From assembly GCA_016295615.1 (NCBI GenBank), contig JAEDKW010000068.1, forward strand, positions 1 to 5,784: a DNA stretch of 5,784 bases, in the 5' to 3' direction. This stretch comes from Oscillospiraceae bacterium. Its GTDB lineage: Bacteria > Bacillota > Clostridia > Oscillospirales > Oscillospiraceae. The stretch's first letter is position 1, and each line of letters starts with the position of its first letter. The notes beneath the pieces were generated by a model. The model was not told the DNA's origin. It searched no databases and saw only the letters and a list, made by a program, of their open reading frames with translations. Below are positions 1 to 5,753 of the stretch, one piece after another. The position numbers were made by a program, and so were the translations under genes.

Positions 1-1453
1 ATTCGGTGTAAGAGACCGCCTTGTCGAAGAGCTTTTCCACCTCTTCCGACGGAGCCTTGGTGCACCTGGATACGATGATTGCCGCAATAAGACCCGCGAT
101 CGTACCGGGAATGATCTCATAGATGCCGGTGGAGGACAGGCACAGCAGCCAAAGGACATCCACGACAGCGCCGGTCACGATGCCGGCGATCGCACCTTCA
201 AAGTTAAAGCGCTTCCAGAACAGGGACAGCATGATCGCCGGACCGAACGCCGCGCCGAAAAGTCCCCATGCATTTTCAACAAGACCCATGATCGTACCGC
301 TGTTGGGATTGGATGCGATCAGGACTGCGATCACGGAGATGGCAAGCACCACAAAGCGGCCTGCCCAAAGCATTTCCTTGTCGCTGGCCTTGCCCTTGCG
401 CAGCACGGGCTTATAGACGTCGCTTGCAAAGGCAGAGGCAGAAGCAAGCAGCTGGGAATCCGCCGTGGACATGGACGCAGCCAGAATGGCGGAGAGCAGC
501 ACGCCGGAAATCAGCGCCGGGAAGAGCATACGCACCATCTGGATAAAGACGGTGGAACTGTCGGAGATCTCGCCGAGCAGCAGGTGACCGATGCAGCCGG
601 CAGCAACGGAGAAGATAACGATCAGCACATTCCAGGTAATGCCGATCTTCGCGCTCTTCTTCAGGTCCTTATCGGAGCGCACGGACATAAAGCGCACAAT
701 GATGTGCGGCATACCGAAATAACCGAGACCCCAGCCCAGACCGGAAACAATGTCTTTCCAGCTGGAGAAAAGATTCCAGTAATTGGCAGGCAGGTCAGCC
801 ACGCTCTCGGCAGCGCCGCCGCCCTTGATGACGATCAGGGCAAAGATCGGGGCGATCAGAAGCGCCGCGAGCATCAGCATGCCCTGGAAGAAATCCGTCC
901 AGCAAACGGCGGAGAAACCGCCGAGAAAGGTGTAGCCCACAATGATCGCGGCAGCGAGATACATCGCAAGCGTTGCGTCGATCCCGATGACCGTATGGAA
1001 AAGCGTGCCGCAGGCCTTCATCGAGGAGGCGGCATAAATCGTATAAGCCACGAGGAAAATAATGGCGCAGATGATCTGCAGCGCCTTGGACTTGCTCACG
1101 AAGCGGTTGGTCAGATACTGCGGAACTGTGATGGCGTCATTGGCAACGATCGTGAAGCGGCGAAGTCTCGGCGCCTCGACCGTCCAACTGACGGCATAGC
1201 CGATCGCAAGACCGATCGCCACCCACGCCTGACCGATGCCGAAGGCGTAGATGGAAGCAGGCAGACCCATGAGCACCCATGCGCTCATATCGGAGGCGCC
1301 GGCAGACAGCGCGGACACCCAGGGTCCCATCTGGCGCCCGCCAAGGAAGTAATCCTTTTCTCCGCCATCCTTGGATTTGACAAAGAAGTAAACGCCGATA
1401 CCGAGCATAAATGCAAGGTACACCACAAAAACGATGCTTTCCAAATTGAACAT
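1..1453 (-). CDS. putP: Sodium/proline symporter PutP (3' end cut by window edge)
   Basis: This gene encodes a sodium:solute symporter family (SSS, LeuT fold) membrane protein that should import L-proline with Na+. My translation from the ATG at 1453-1451 gives 484 codons with no stop before the window edge. E. coli PutP is about 502 residues, and the last visible segment (YEIIPG, then KAPSEEVEKLF) aligns with the PutP C-terminus, so only a few residues are missing. The PutP hallmark SAGASDMSAWVLMGLP places Asp55 and Ser57 at the same numbers as the E. coli Na+-site residues, and Arg40 is also kept (LGGR). The second Na+-site segment LSAILAASMSTADSQLL has Ser329/Thr330, matching E. coli Ser340/Thr341. 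GWGLGYFG and WAGRFVVL-type segments also match. The start is supported by AGGAGAA at 1461-1467. It has its own promoter and lies 207 nt downstream of the tetR-type gene. Proline specificity is inferred from PutP-specific motifs. Confidence 0.93.
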   Translation of the reverse strand, partial: MFNLESIVFVVYLAFMLGIGVYFFVKSKDGGEKDYFLGGRQMGPWVSALSAGASDMSAWVLMGLPASIYAFGIGQAWVAIGLAIGYAVSWTVEAPRLRRFTIVANDAITVPQYLTNRFVSKSKALQIICAIIFLVAYTIYAASSMKACGTLFHTVIGIDATLAMYLAAAIIVGYTFLGGFSAVCWTDFFQGMLMLAALLIAPIFALIVIKGGGAAESVADLPANYWNLFSSWKDIVSGLGWGLGYFGMPHIIVRFMSVRSDKDLKKSAKIGITWNVLIVIFSVAAGCIGHLLLGEISDSSTVFIQMVRMLFPALISGVLLSAILAASMSTADSQLLASASAFASDVYKPVLRKGKASDKEMLWAGRFVVLAISVIAVLIASNPNSGTIMGLVENAWGLFGAAFGPAIMLSLFWKRFNFEGAIAGIVTGAVVDVLWLLCLSSTGIYEIIPGTIAGLIAAIIVSRCTKAPSEEVEKLFDKAVSYTE

Positions 1454-1508
1454 AGTTGATTTCTCCTATAACCGGGGCGCACACACCCCTTTGATTTGCG
1501 ATGGGTGC

Positions 1509-1537
1509 AGTATACCACACAAAAACATAGACGTAAA
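1509..1537 (-). promoter_or_regulatory. putP promoter (extended -10)
   Basis: On the minus strand, TTTACG (1537-1532) is followed by a 17-nt spacer and TATACT (1514-1509). A TG one base upstream of the -10 (TGGTATACT) makes it an extended -10 promoter, which can offset the 4/6 match of the -35 box. Transcription should start near 1502, giving a 5' UTR of about 49 nt. That UTR contains a small GGGG/CCCC stem (1474-1477 with 1486-1489) and then the ribosome-binding site. Confidence 0.7.
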
Positions 1538-1540
1538 TAC

Positions 1541-1576
1541 AGAACTCCGTATAGAATTAATTCTATACGGAGTTCT
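1541..1576. repeat. Perfect 36-bp palindrome upstream of putP; candidate operator
   Basis: The 18-base half AGAACTCCGTATAGAATT is followed immediately by its exact reverse complement, with no spacer. The centre is at 1558/1559. The palindrome ends 3 bp upstream of the putP -35 box, about -39 to -74 from the predicted start, which is a typical place for a dimeric regulator. In RNA it could fold as a stem of about 16 bp with an AAUU loop, so it could also end transcripts from the upstream tetR-type gene. However, neither strand has an immediate uridine run after it, so I favour an operator. The adjacent TetR-type protein is one possible ligand, but nothing in the sequence proves this. Confidence 0.75.
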
Positions 1577-1660
1577 TAAATTACATTAATTTTCTTCTTA
1601 AAATCAAGCTTTTTATAATAGACGAATTGTCAAATGAATTATTGTTCACAAAAAATAAAT

Positions 1661-2254
1661 TTAATTGTTCTGCGGCAAAAAGCACTTGACAAACATCGGC
1701 ATCATTCGATCGCCGTACTGCGCAATGGCGTATTCTCCGTCCGCCAGGCACCAGTCGTACATGATCGCGCGCTCAAACATGGCATAGTCGTTGATGATCT
1801 GGTTGGCGCTCATATCGGTGCGCAGCTCGCCACGGGACTGCCCCTCGCGCACGATCTGCTGCACGAGCTTGAAGTAGGTGCGGTTGCGGTTGAGCAGATG
1901 CTTTTCCCCCCTGGTGACGAGCTGGGTGGAAAACAGCCTTCCCAAAAGCTCGACGGAAACGCTGTTGTCGATCATCGTGAACAGCTCGTGATTGATGAAA
2001 ATCAGCTTTTCCGCGGCATTCATATCCGGATCCATGGTCGCCTTCAGCTCTTCATACTTTTCATCGAAGATCATGGCAAGCGTGCCGAGCAGCGCGTCCT
2101 TACCCTCAAAGTAGTGATAGAAGGAGCCCTTGGACGTCTCCGATTCAAAAATGATGTCCTCCACCGTCGTGTCATCGTAGCCCTGCTCATAAAAGAGCTT
2201 CCAGGCGGCGCTGACAATGCGCCCTTTCGTATTGCGGGAATTCTTCTTTGCCAT
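1661..2254 (-). CDS. TetR/AcrR-family transcriptional regulator
   Basis: This 197-residue protein has the usual TetR-family length and layout. The N-terminal helix-turn-helix domain spans about residues 8-55: RIVSAAWKLFYEQGY, then TTVEDII, then the recognition helix SKGSFYHYFEGKDALL, all close to family consensus. The rest (about 60-190) is the helical ligand-binding and dimerisation domain, which varies too much to name a ligand. It should bind DNA as a dimer and usually repress. The start is supported by GGGAGGG at 2261-2267, 6 nt before the ATG. It starts 32 nt after the prsW-like gene on the same strand, so the two are probably co-transcribed. Its targets may be its own operon (an inverted repeat lies at 3052-3080) or putP (a palindrome lies at 1541-1576); both are inference. 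Confidence 0.93.
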   Translation of the reverse strand: MAKKNSRNTKGRIVSAAWKLFYEQGYDDTTVEDIIFESETSKGSFYHYFEGKDALLGTLAMIFDEKYEELKATMDPDMNAAEKLIFINHELFTMIDNSVSVELLGRLFSTQLVTRGEKHLLNRNRTYFKLVQQIVREGQSRGELRTDMSANQIINDYAMFERAIMYDWCLADGEYAIAQYGDRMMPMFVKCFLPQNN

Positions 2255-2279
2255 ACCGCTCCCTCCCTTTTCCGAGCAT

Positions 2280-2299
2280 CTTCCGGTTACTGCCGGAAG
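2280..2299 (-). repeat. Small hairpin over the prsW stop codon
   Basis: CTTCCGG (2280-2286) and CCGGAAG (2293-2299) form a perfect 7-bp stem with a 6-nt loop. The loop contains the prsW stop codon (2287-2289). No uridine run follows in the direction of transcription, so it is not a standard terminator. In the mRNA it would sit between the protease and regulator genes, where it might affect processing or relative expression. Confidence 0.5.
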
Positions 2300-3015
2300 T
2301 ATCCGTTGCCGTCAATATAGCGGTCATCCTCCGAAAGCCGCATCACCGTGCGGCGGGCGGAGGAGAACACAATGACGATAAACACCAAAAAGATCACGGC
2401 AAACAGCGAATTGTTGATCGTGGCAATAAAGTCGTAGCAGCCGTGCAGCAGCGCCGGCACCAGCAGTGCTTTGCGGCAGTACTGTTTGCTTCTTTCATGG
2501 TCGCCGTAGTTTTCATGCCAGCGCGCCATGCCGTACCACGAACCCATGAACACGCCGAAGCAGGCATGTCCCGGAACTGCCGTCAGCGCGCGCACCGCCG
2601 CCGTCCCAAGTCCGTACACGGACACATAGCTGATATTTTCCCAAAGGGCAAAGCCGAGCGAGACGAACACCGCGTACACCACGCCGTCGAAGCTGCAGTT
2701 GAATTCAGGAGACTTCCACGTGCGGTGGCGGAGCATCATGTACTTGAAGCCCTCCTCGGAAAACGCCACAACGCCGAAATACAGCAGCGCGTTGTAGGCG
2801 ATCGTCCCCTTTGGGACGAAGCTGCCGAGGATCCATTCTCCCGCGCCTTCGGCTATCATGGCAAGAAAGGTCGCGATAATACCGCGCGCCACCAGCGAGA
2901 TCAGCAGACGCGGCGGTTCCTTCTCAAGCGCATCCTTTCTGTAAATGTAACGCAGCAGAAGAATTGCCGGAACCACCGCTGCGGCAATTAAAATCGGATT
3001 TGTATAAAAAAACAT
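2287..3015 (-). CDS. prsW: PrsW-family intramembrane protease
   Basis: This 242-residue polytopic membrane protein carries the motifs of the PrsW family (glutamic-type/M82 intramembrane proteases). In B. subtilis, PrsW cleaves the anti-sigma factor RsiW. The motifs in order are: SEEGFKY (residues 86-92, the EExxK motif), DGVVYAVFVSLGFALWEN (110-127), PGHACFGVFMGSWYG (148-162) and LLHGCYDF (189-196). The conserved residues Glu87, Glu88, Lys91, Glu126, His150 and His191 are all present, so it should be active. Hydrophobic segments lie at about 6-25, 38-58, 72-88, 112-131, 142-163 and 201-222. I chose the ATG at 3015 because GAGGAG (3022-3027) precedes it at good spacing; an upstream ATG at 3057 would add 14 polar residues and lacks such a site. 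No anti-sigma/sigma pair is visible here, so the substrate is unknown. The gene is followed by the tetR-type gene. Confidence 0.88.
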   Translation of the reverse strand: MFFYTNPILIAAAVVPAILLLRYIYRKDALEKEPPRLLISLVARGIIATFLAMIAEGAGEWILGSFVPKGTIAYNALLYFGVVAFSEEGFKYMMLRHRTWKSPEFNCSFDGVVYAVFVSLGFALWENISYVSVYGLGTAAVRALTAVPGHACFGVFMGSWYGMARWHENYGDHERSKQYCRKALLVPALLHGCYDFIATINNSLFAVIFLVFIVIVFSSARRTVMRLSEDDRYIDGNGYFRQ

Positions 3016-3051
3016 ATCCCGCTCCTCATATCCATCTGTCATCTGTTTTTG

Positions 3052-3080
3052 CCGCAAGCCTGTATGCGTGCAGACTGCGG
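3052..3080. repeat. Imperfect inverted repeat in the prsW 5' UTR
   Basis: CCGCA (3052-3056) pairs with TGCGG (3076-3080). Between them is a near-palindrome, CTGTATGCGTGCAG (3060-3073), in which 10 of 14 positions are symmetric and the remaining pairs are T/G. It lies just downstream of the predicted prsW transcription start (near 3086). This is a possible operator, for instance for autoregulation by the TetR-type protein, or an mRNA structure. It does not resemble the putP palindrome. Confidence 0.4.
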
Positions 3081-3092
3081 ATCTTTCTTTTT

Positions 3093-3120
3093 ATTATACC
3101 CAATCAGCAAAAAAGTGCAA
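3093..3120 (-). promoter_or_regulatory. Promoter of the prsW-tetR operon
   Basis: On the minus strand a perfect -10 box, TATAAT (3098-3093), is preceded by GGG and, after a 16-nt spacer, by TTGCAC (3120-3115) as a weak -35. The predicted start is near 3086, giving a 5' UTR of about 70 nt before the ATG at 3015. The region between this promoter and the divergent one at 3184 is AT-rich and about 63 bp long, so a shared regulator could act on both. Confidence 0.65.
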
Positions 3121-3140
3121 GCAGGTTTGTTTCCCGTATC

Positions 3141-3155
3141 AATTTTATGAAAAAA
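3141..3155. promoter_or_regulatory. CodY-box-like sequence between divergent promoters
   Basis: The 15 bases AATTTTATGAAAAAA match the CodY consensus AATTTTCWGAAAATT at 12 of 15 positions, with mismatches at 7, 14 and 15. It lies about 28 bp upstream of the rightward -35 box and about 20 bp upstream of the leftward -35 box. CodY, a global regulator in many Bacillota, responds to branched-chain amino acids and GTP, which would suit a salvage operon. AT-rich DNA gives such matches by chance, so this is tentative. Confidence 0.3.
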
Positions 3156-3183
3156 TTTCGACCTCTTTCTTTTCATTTTTTAC

Positions 3184-3212
3184 TTGACAAGTTTCGACTT
3201 TGACCGTATCAT
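3184..3212 (+). promoter_or_regulatory. Promoter of the leader-phosphoribosyltransferase-codB operon
   Basis: A perfect -35 box TTGACA (3184-3189), a 17-nt spacer and TATCAT (3207-3212, 5/6 match) make a strong sigma-A-type promoter. Transcription should begin near 3219, about 27 nt before the leader ORF. The heptamer TTTCGAC occurs at 3156-3162 and again inside the spacer at 3192-3198. CCGTATCA occurs at 3134-3141 and again over the -10 at 3204-3211. These repeats are possible operator half-sites. Confidence 0.85.
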
Positions 3213-3245
3213 AGCTAAGAAATAAAAAAGTGAGGAGATCGTGAC

Positions 3246-3311
3246 ATGACCGGCAAGCTGCGCAGTACGGATACAGGCTTCGCTGTCTTCATCTCTCTTT
3301 CTTCAAAATAA
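3246..3311 (+). CDS. Putative 21-residue leader peptide of an attenuator
   Basis: This short ORF encodes 21 residues, beginning MTGKLRSTD and ending FISLSSK, before a TAA at 3309-3311. GAGGAG (3232-3237) stands 8 nt before its ATG, as good a translation signal as those of the real genes here. It begins about 27 nt after the predicted transcript start, and its stop is 3 nt before the stem of an intrinsic terminator. It has no run of codons for one amino acid, so classical amino-acid attenuation is unlikely. Its last codons coincide with a pyrimidine-rich tract (3286-3304, 11 T and 7 C in 19 bases). It resembles no peptide family I know. It probably has a cis-regulatory role: a ribosome finishing it would cover the 5' arm of the terminator. 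It could also be a chance ORF inside a structured leader RNA. Confidence 0.6.
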   Translation: MTGKLRSTDTGFAVFISLSSK

Positions 3312-3314
3312 CGC

Positions 3315-3353
3315 AGGACCAACCGCCCCCAAAAGACGGCTGGTCCTTTTTTT
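3315..3353 (+). terminator. Intrinsic terminator in the leader (attenuator)
   Basis: AGGACCAACCG (3315-3325) pairs with CGGCTGGTCCT (3337-3347) in an 11-bp stem with one A/C mismatch and an 11-nt loop, CCCCCAAAAGA. It is followed by a run of seven T (3347-3353). It lies between the promoter and the phosphoribosyltransferase gene, and the next Shine-Dalgarno starts 2 nt after the T run. It would therefore end transcripts before the operon unless prevented. I found no convincing alternative antiterminator pairing by eye; the best is a 5-bp CTGCG/CGCAG pair. Confidence 0.85.
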
Positions 3354-3369
3354 ATGGGAGGATATGAAC

Positions 3370-4467
3370 ATGATAAAAGGTTGGGATCAGGTCTGCATTG
3401 TCCCTGAGTTCTGCGATCAGGGCGTTGACTGCTATCGCTTAACAGGCGGTCATTTTCTCAATGAATACTACATCGTTTCCGAGGCGGAGACGCGCAAGCT
3501 GATGAACCGCCCGGAGGTGGTCGGCTATGAGGTATACACATCCCTGATCACTGCGACCTCACAGATGATGTACTATCTCAAGGAGCAGAAAAAGATCACC
3601 TGCGCCAATATTCTTTCCATTCTCCGCGGCGCTTTGAACTATCCGCTGGAGGAGAGCTGCTATAAAGAGCATATCCGCGTGCATGATATCAGCTTCCTCT
3701 CGAGCGAGCGTGTGTTTGTTGACGGTGAAATGGCAGGGCTTGAGATCAAGTACAGCAAGCTCACCATGGTGCCTGACAGCACCCTGATGATCGGCGACAT
3801 CATCGCCTCCGGTGAAACGCTGGTCAACTGCCTGCGCTATGTGACCGACTTCTATCGCGATCACGGCGCCAAGCTGCGCAACATCGTGCTTTTCACCATT
3901 GGCGGCGGAAAGGGCATTGAGCTTCTGGAGCGTCTTACAGCGGAGATCCGCGAATACTGGCCCGACTTTGAGGGCTTTATCACCGTGTATTACGAGGGTA
4001 TCTTCAGCTGCTATGAGGAGGGCGACAAGGGCGTTTCCGGCATTAACCGCGCCAACATCGACTTCTACTGGAAAGGCGGCATCATTGCGCCTGCGTTCCG
4101 CCGCCAGACACTGTCCATGCAGAACCCGCTGTTTGAAAAATGCACCATCTACGACGGCGGCGCCCGCCGCTATGAGATCCACGAGCATATTGATGAGGTC
4201 CTGGAATTCTGGAACGGTATCCTCGAGCGTGCCGACATCATCGACAAGCAGGCGCTGATCGAAGAAAAGCTCGGGCATAAGCTTCCCATTTCCTACGAGG
4301 ACTGGCTGCGCGACGCTCATTACGATAAGCTCGATCCCAAGGAAACCCGCTGGCTCTATCAGCAGGAACGCGGCTTTGTGGAAAGCCTTGCAGACGTCTC
4401 TCTGCGTGAGATCGCTCTTCAGCGAATTGAAGAGTTCACCTCCACGCTGAAAAAATATATCCTGTGA
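3370..4467 (+). CDS. Phosphoribosyltransferase-fold protein of unknown specificity
   Basis: This 365-residue soluble protein carries a type I phosphoribosyltransferase signature. LMIGDIIASGETL (139-151) fits the PRPP-binding loop (hydrophobic strand, acidic residue, then A/S-S/T-G-x-T). The usual first acidic residue is Gly142, leaving Asp143, and the loop ends GET. ILSILRGALNYPLEES (81-96) resembles the early PRTase strand with its RGG/RAG turn. The core therefore spans about 75-205. The C-terminal 160 residues look helical and resemble nothing I can name, and no helix-turn-helix or membrane segment is seen. The start is the ATG at 3370, 8 nt after GGGAGG (3356-3361); the in-frame ATG at 3364 is too close (2 nt). 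The gene follows an attenuator and precedes codB by 38 nt, suggesting a salvage role on a base brought in by the permease. It could instead be a base- or PRPP-sensing regulator, as PurR and PyrR also have this fold. Confidence 0.8.
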   Translation: MIKGWDQVCIVPEFCDQGVDCYRLTGGHFLNEYYIVSEAETRKLMNRPEVVGYEVYTSLITATSQMMYYLKEQKKITCANILSILRGALNYPLEESCYKEHIRVHDISFLSSERVFVDGEMAGLEIKYSKLTMVPDSTLMIGDIIASGETLVNCLRYVTDFYRDHGAKLRNIVLFTIGGGKGIELLERLTAEIREYWPDFEGFITVYYEGIFSCYEEGDKGVSGINRANIDFYWKGGIIAPAFRRQTLSMQNPLFEKCTIYDGGARRYEIHEHIDEVLEFWNGILERADIIDKQALIEEKLGHKLPISYEDWLRDAHYDKLDPKETRWLYQQERGFVESLADVSLREIALQRIEEFTSTLKKYIL

Positions 4468-4505
4468 CGGACAAATCGTGTGTAAGAATGAAGGAGGAAA
4501 CAAGC

Positions 4506-5753
4506 ATGAAGAAAGAAACAACCAAAACCGCAGATATTGACTTCGCGGAATCCGCAGTGCCCCAGAGCAGCCGCCGCAATATGCTCACCATGTTTATGAT
4601 CATGCTGGGCTTCACATTCTTCTCCGCCAGCATGTGGGCGGGCAAGGAACTCTCTGACGGTCTTGATTTTTCAGGCTTTGTCGCCGCCCTGCTCCTCGGC
4701 GGGTGCATTCTCGGTCTCTATACCGGACTGCTTGGCTATGTCGGCGCCAAAACCGGTCTCAGCCTTGACCTTCTCGCCCGAAAGTCCTTTGGCGTCAAAG
4801 GCTCTTACCTCCCCTCCGCAATGATCTCCTTTACGCAGATCGGCTGGTTCGGGGTCGGCGTTGCCATGTTTGCCATCCCCGTTGCCAATGAACTCTTCGG
4901 CGGAAGCAAGCTTGCCGAGGTCATACTCGTCATCGTTGCCGGCGTCTGCATGACCGCCTCTGCCTACTTCGGCATCAAATCCCTGACGATCGTCAGCTAC
5001 GTTGCTGTTCCCCTCGTCGCCGTTCTCGGCACCGTTTCCATGATCCTCGCCGTCCAGCGCGGTGAGAGTACCTTTCTGGAGCAGTTCGCACGCTCCAGCG
5101 GTACCCTGACGGTGATCGGCGGGGCAGGTCTCGTGATGGGTTCCTTCGTCTCCGGCGGCACCGCCACTCCGAACTTCACCCGTTTTGCCCAGTCGGGCAA
5201 AGCCGGCATGATCACTACGGTCGTCGCCTTCTTCATCGGCAACTCCCTGATGTTCTTCTTCGGCGGTGTTTCCAGCATTTATGTCGGCGGCAACGACATC
5301 TTTGAGGTCATGATCAACCTTGGTCTGTTCTACATGGCGGTTCTCGTCCTCGGTCTTAACATCTGGACCACGAACGACAATGCGCTCTACTCCGCCGGTC
5401 TTGGTCTCGCCAACATTTTCCGCCGGCGCAAAAAGCCCATGGTCCTTATCTCCGGTCTGATCGGCACCGCCGCTTCCGTTTGGCTTTACTGGAACTTCTG
5501 CGGCTGGCTCAACATTCTCAACTGCACCCTGCCCCCTGTCGGCATCATTCTCGTTCTGGACTACTTCCTCAACAAGGAAGATTATGAAACCGCCGAAGCC
5601 CACTGCGAGGTGAACTGGTCCGCGGTGATCGGCGTTGTGCTCGGCGCCGTCGTCGCAAATGCCGTCCACTGGGGCATTGCATCGCTCAATGGTATGGCGG
5701 TTGCCTCCGCATGCTATCTCATCGGCAGCCGCGTGCAAAAGAAGTCTGTCTGA
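4506..5753 (+). CDS. codB: Cytosine permease CodB (NCS1 family)
   Basis: This 415-residue membrane protein, similar in length to E. coli CodB (419), belongs to the NCS1 nucleobase:cation symporters with a LeuT fold and about 12 membrane helices. Matches to CodB as I recall it are long and in order: VPQSSRR (18-24), FTFFSASMWAG (36-46), LGYVGAKTGL (76-85), SFGVKGSYLPS (94-104), GWFGVGVAMFAIPV (113-126), GSFVSGGTATPNFTRF (212-227) and VLGLNIWTTNDNALY (281-295). This supports cytosine rather than allantoin or hydantoin as substrate. The start is the ATG at 4506, 8 nt after AAGGAGG (4491-4497); a GTG at 4464 overlapping the upstream stop would add 14 residues and has no such site. The neighbour is the phosphoribosyltransferase-like gene, 38 nt upstream. 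A cytosine deaminase, the usual codB partner, is not in the window, though it could lie beyond the right edge. The last 31 bases hold no callable gene. Confidence 0.93.
   Translation: MKKETTKTADIDFAESAVPQSSRRNMLTMFMIMLGFTFFSASMWAGKELSDGLDFSGFVAALLLGGCILGLYTGLLGYVGAKTGLSLDLLARKSFGVKGSYLPSAMISFTQIGWFGVGVAMFAIPVANELFGGSKLAEVILVIVAGVCMTASAYFGIKSLTIVSYVAVPLVAVLGTVSMILAVQRGESTFLEQFARSSGTLTVIGGAGLVMGSFVSGGTATPNFTRFAQSGKAGMITTVVAFFIGNSLMFFFGGVSSIYVGGNDIFEVMINLGLFYMAVLVLGLNIWTTNDNALYSAGLGLANIFRRRKKPMVLISGLIGTAASVWLYWNFCGWLNILNCTLPPVGIILVLDYFLNKEDYETAEAHCEVNWSAVIGVVLGAVVANAVHWGIASLNGMAVASACYLIGSRVQKKSV

Noticed and set aside
584..1459. 291-codon plus-strand ORF opposite putP
   Set aside because: The minus strand encodes an unmistakable PutP throughout. 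The plus-strand product is hydrophilic and unlike any protein I know.
1579..1605. Second CodY-like sequence upstream of putP
   Set aside because: The half-sites around AATTTTCTTCTTAAAAT do not have the right spacing; only about 9 of 15 positions match.
1627..1632. Isolated TTGACA on the minus strand upstream of putP
   Set aside because: No -10-like hexamer lies at 16-18 nt. The TATTAT/TATAAA that follows is only 7-10 nt away, so it is not a usable promoter.
2964..3203. 79-codon plus-strand ORF across the divergent intergenic region
   Set aside because: It overlaps the prsW start, its promoter and the AT-rich spacer, has no ribosome-binding site, and its product looks random.
3219..3353. PyrR-binding attenuator, T-box or purine riboswitch in the leader
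   Set aside because: By eye there is no PyrR anti-antiterminator consensus, no T-box sequence and no purine-riboswitch core, and the 135-nt leader is short for a T-box. A covariance-model search would be decisive.
3559..4521. 320-codon minus-strand ORF opposite the phosphoribosyltransferase-like gene
   Set aside because: The plus-strand gene has a PRPP-loop motif, a good Shine-Dalgarno, a promoter and an operon partner. The antisense ORF has none of these.
4671..5738. Long antisense ORF (355 codons) opposite codB
   Set aside because: Its product is rich in charged, low-complexity residues (many D, G, E and H) and matches no family, while the other strand is a clear CodB. It follows from GC-biased codon use in the real gene.
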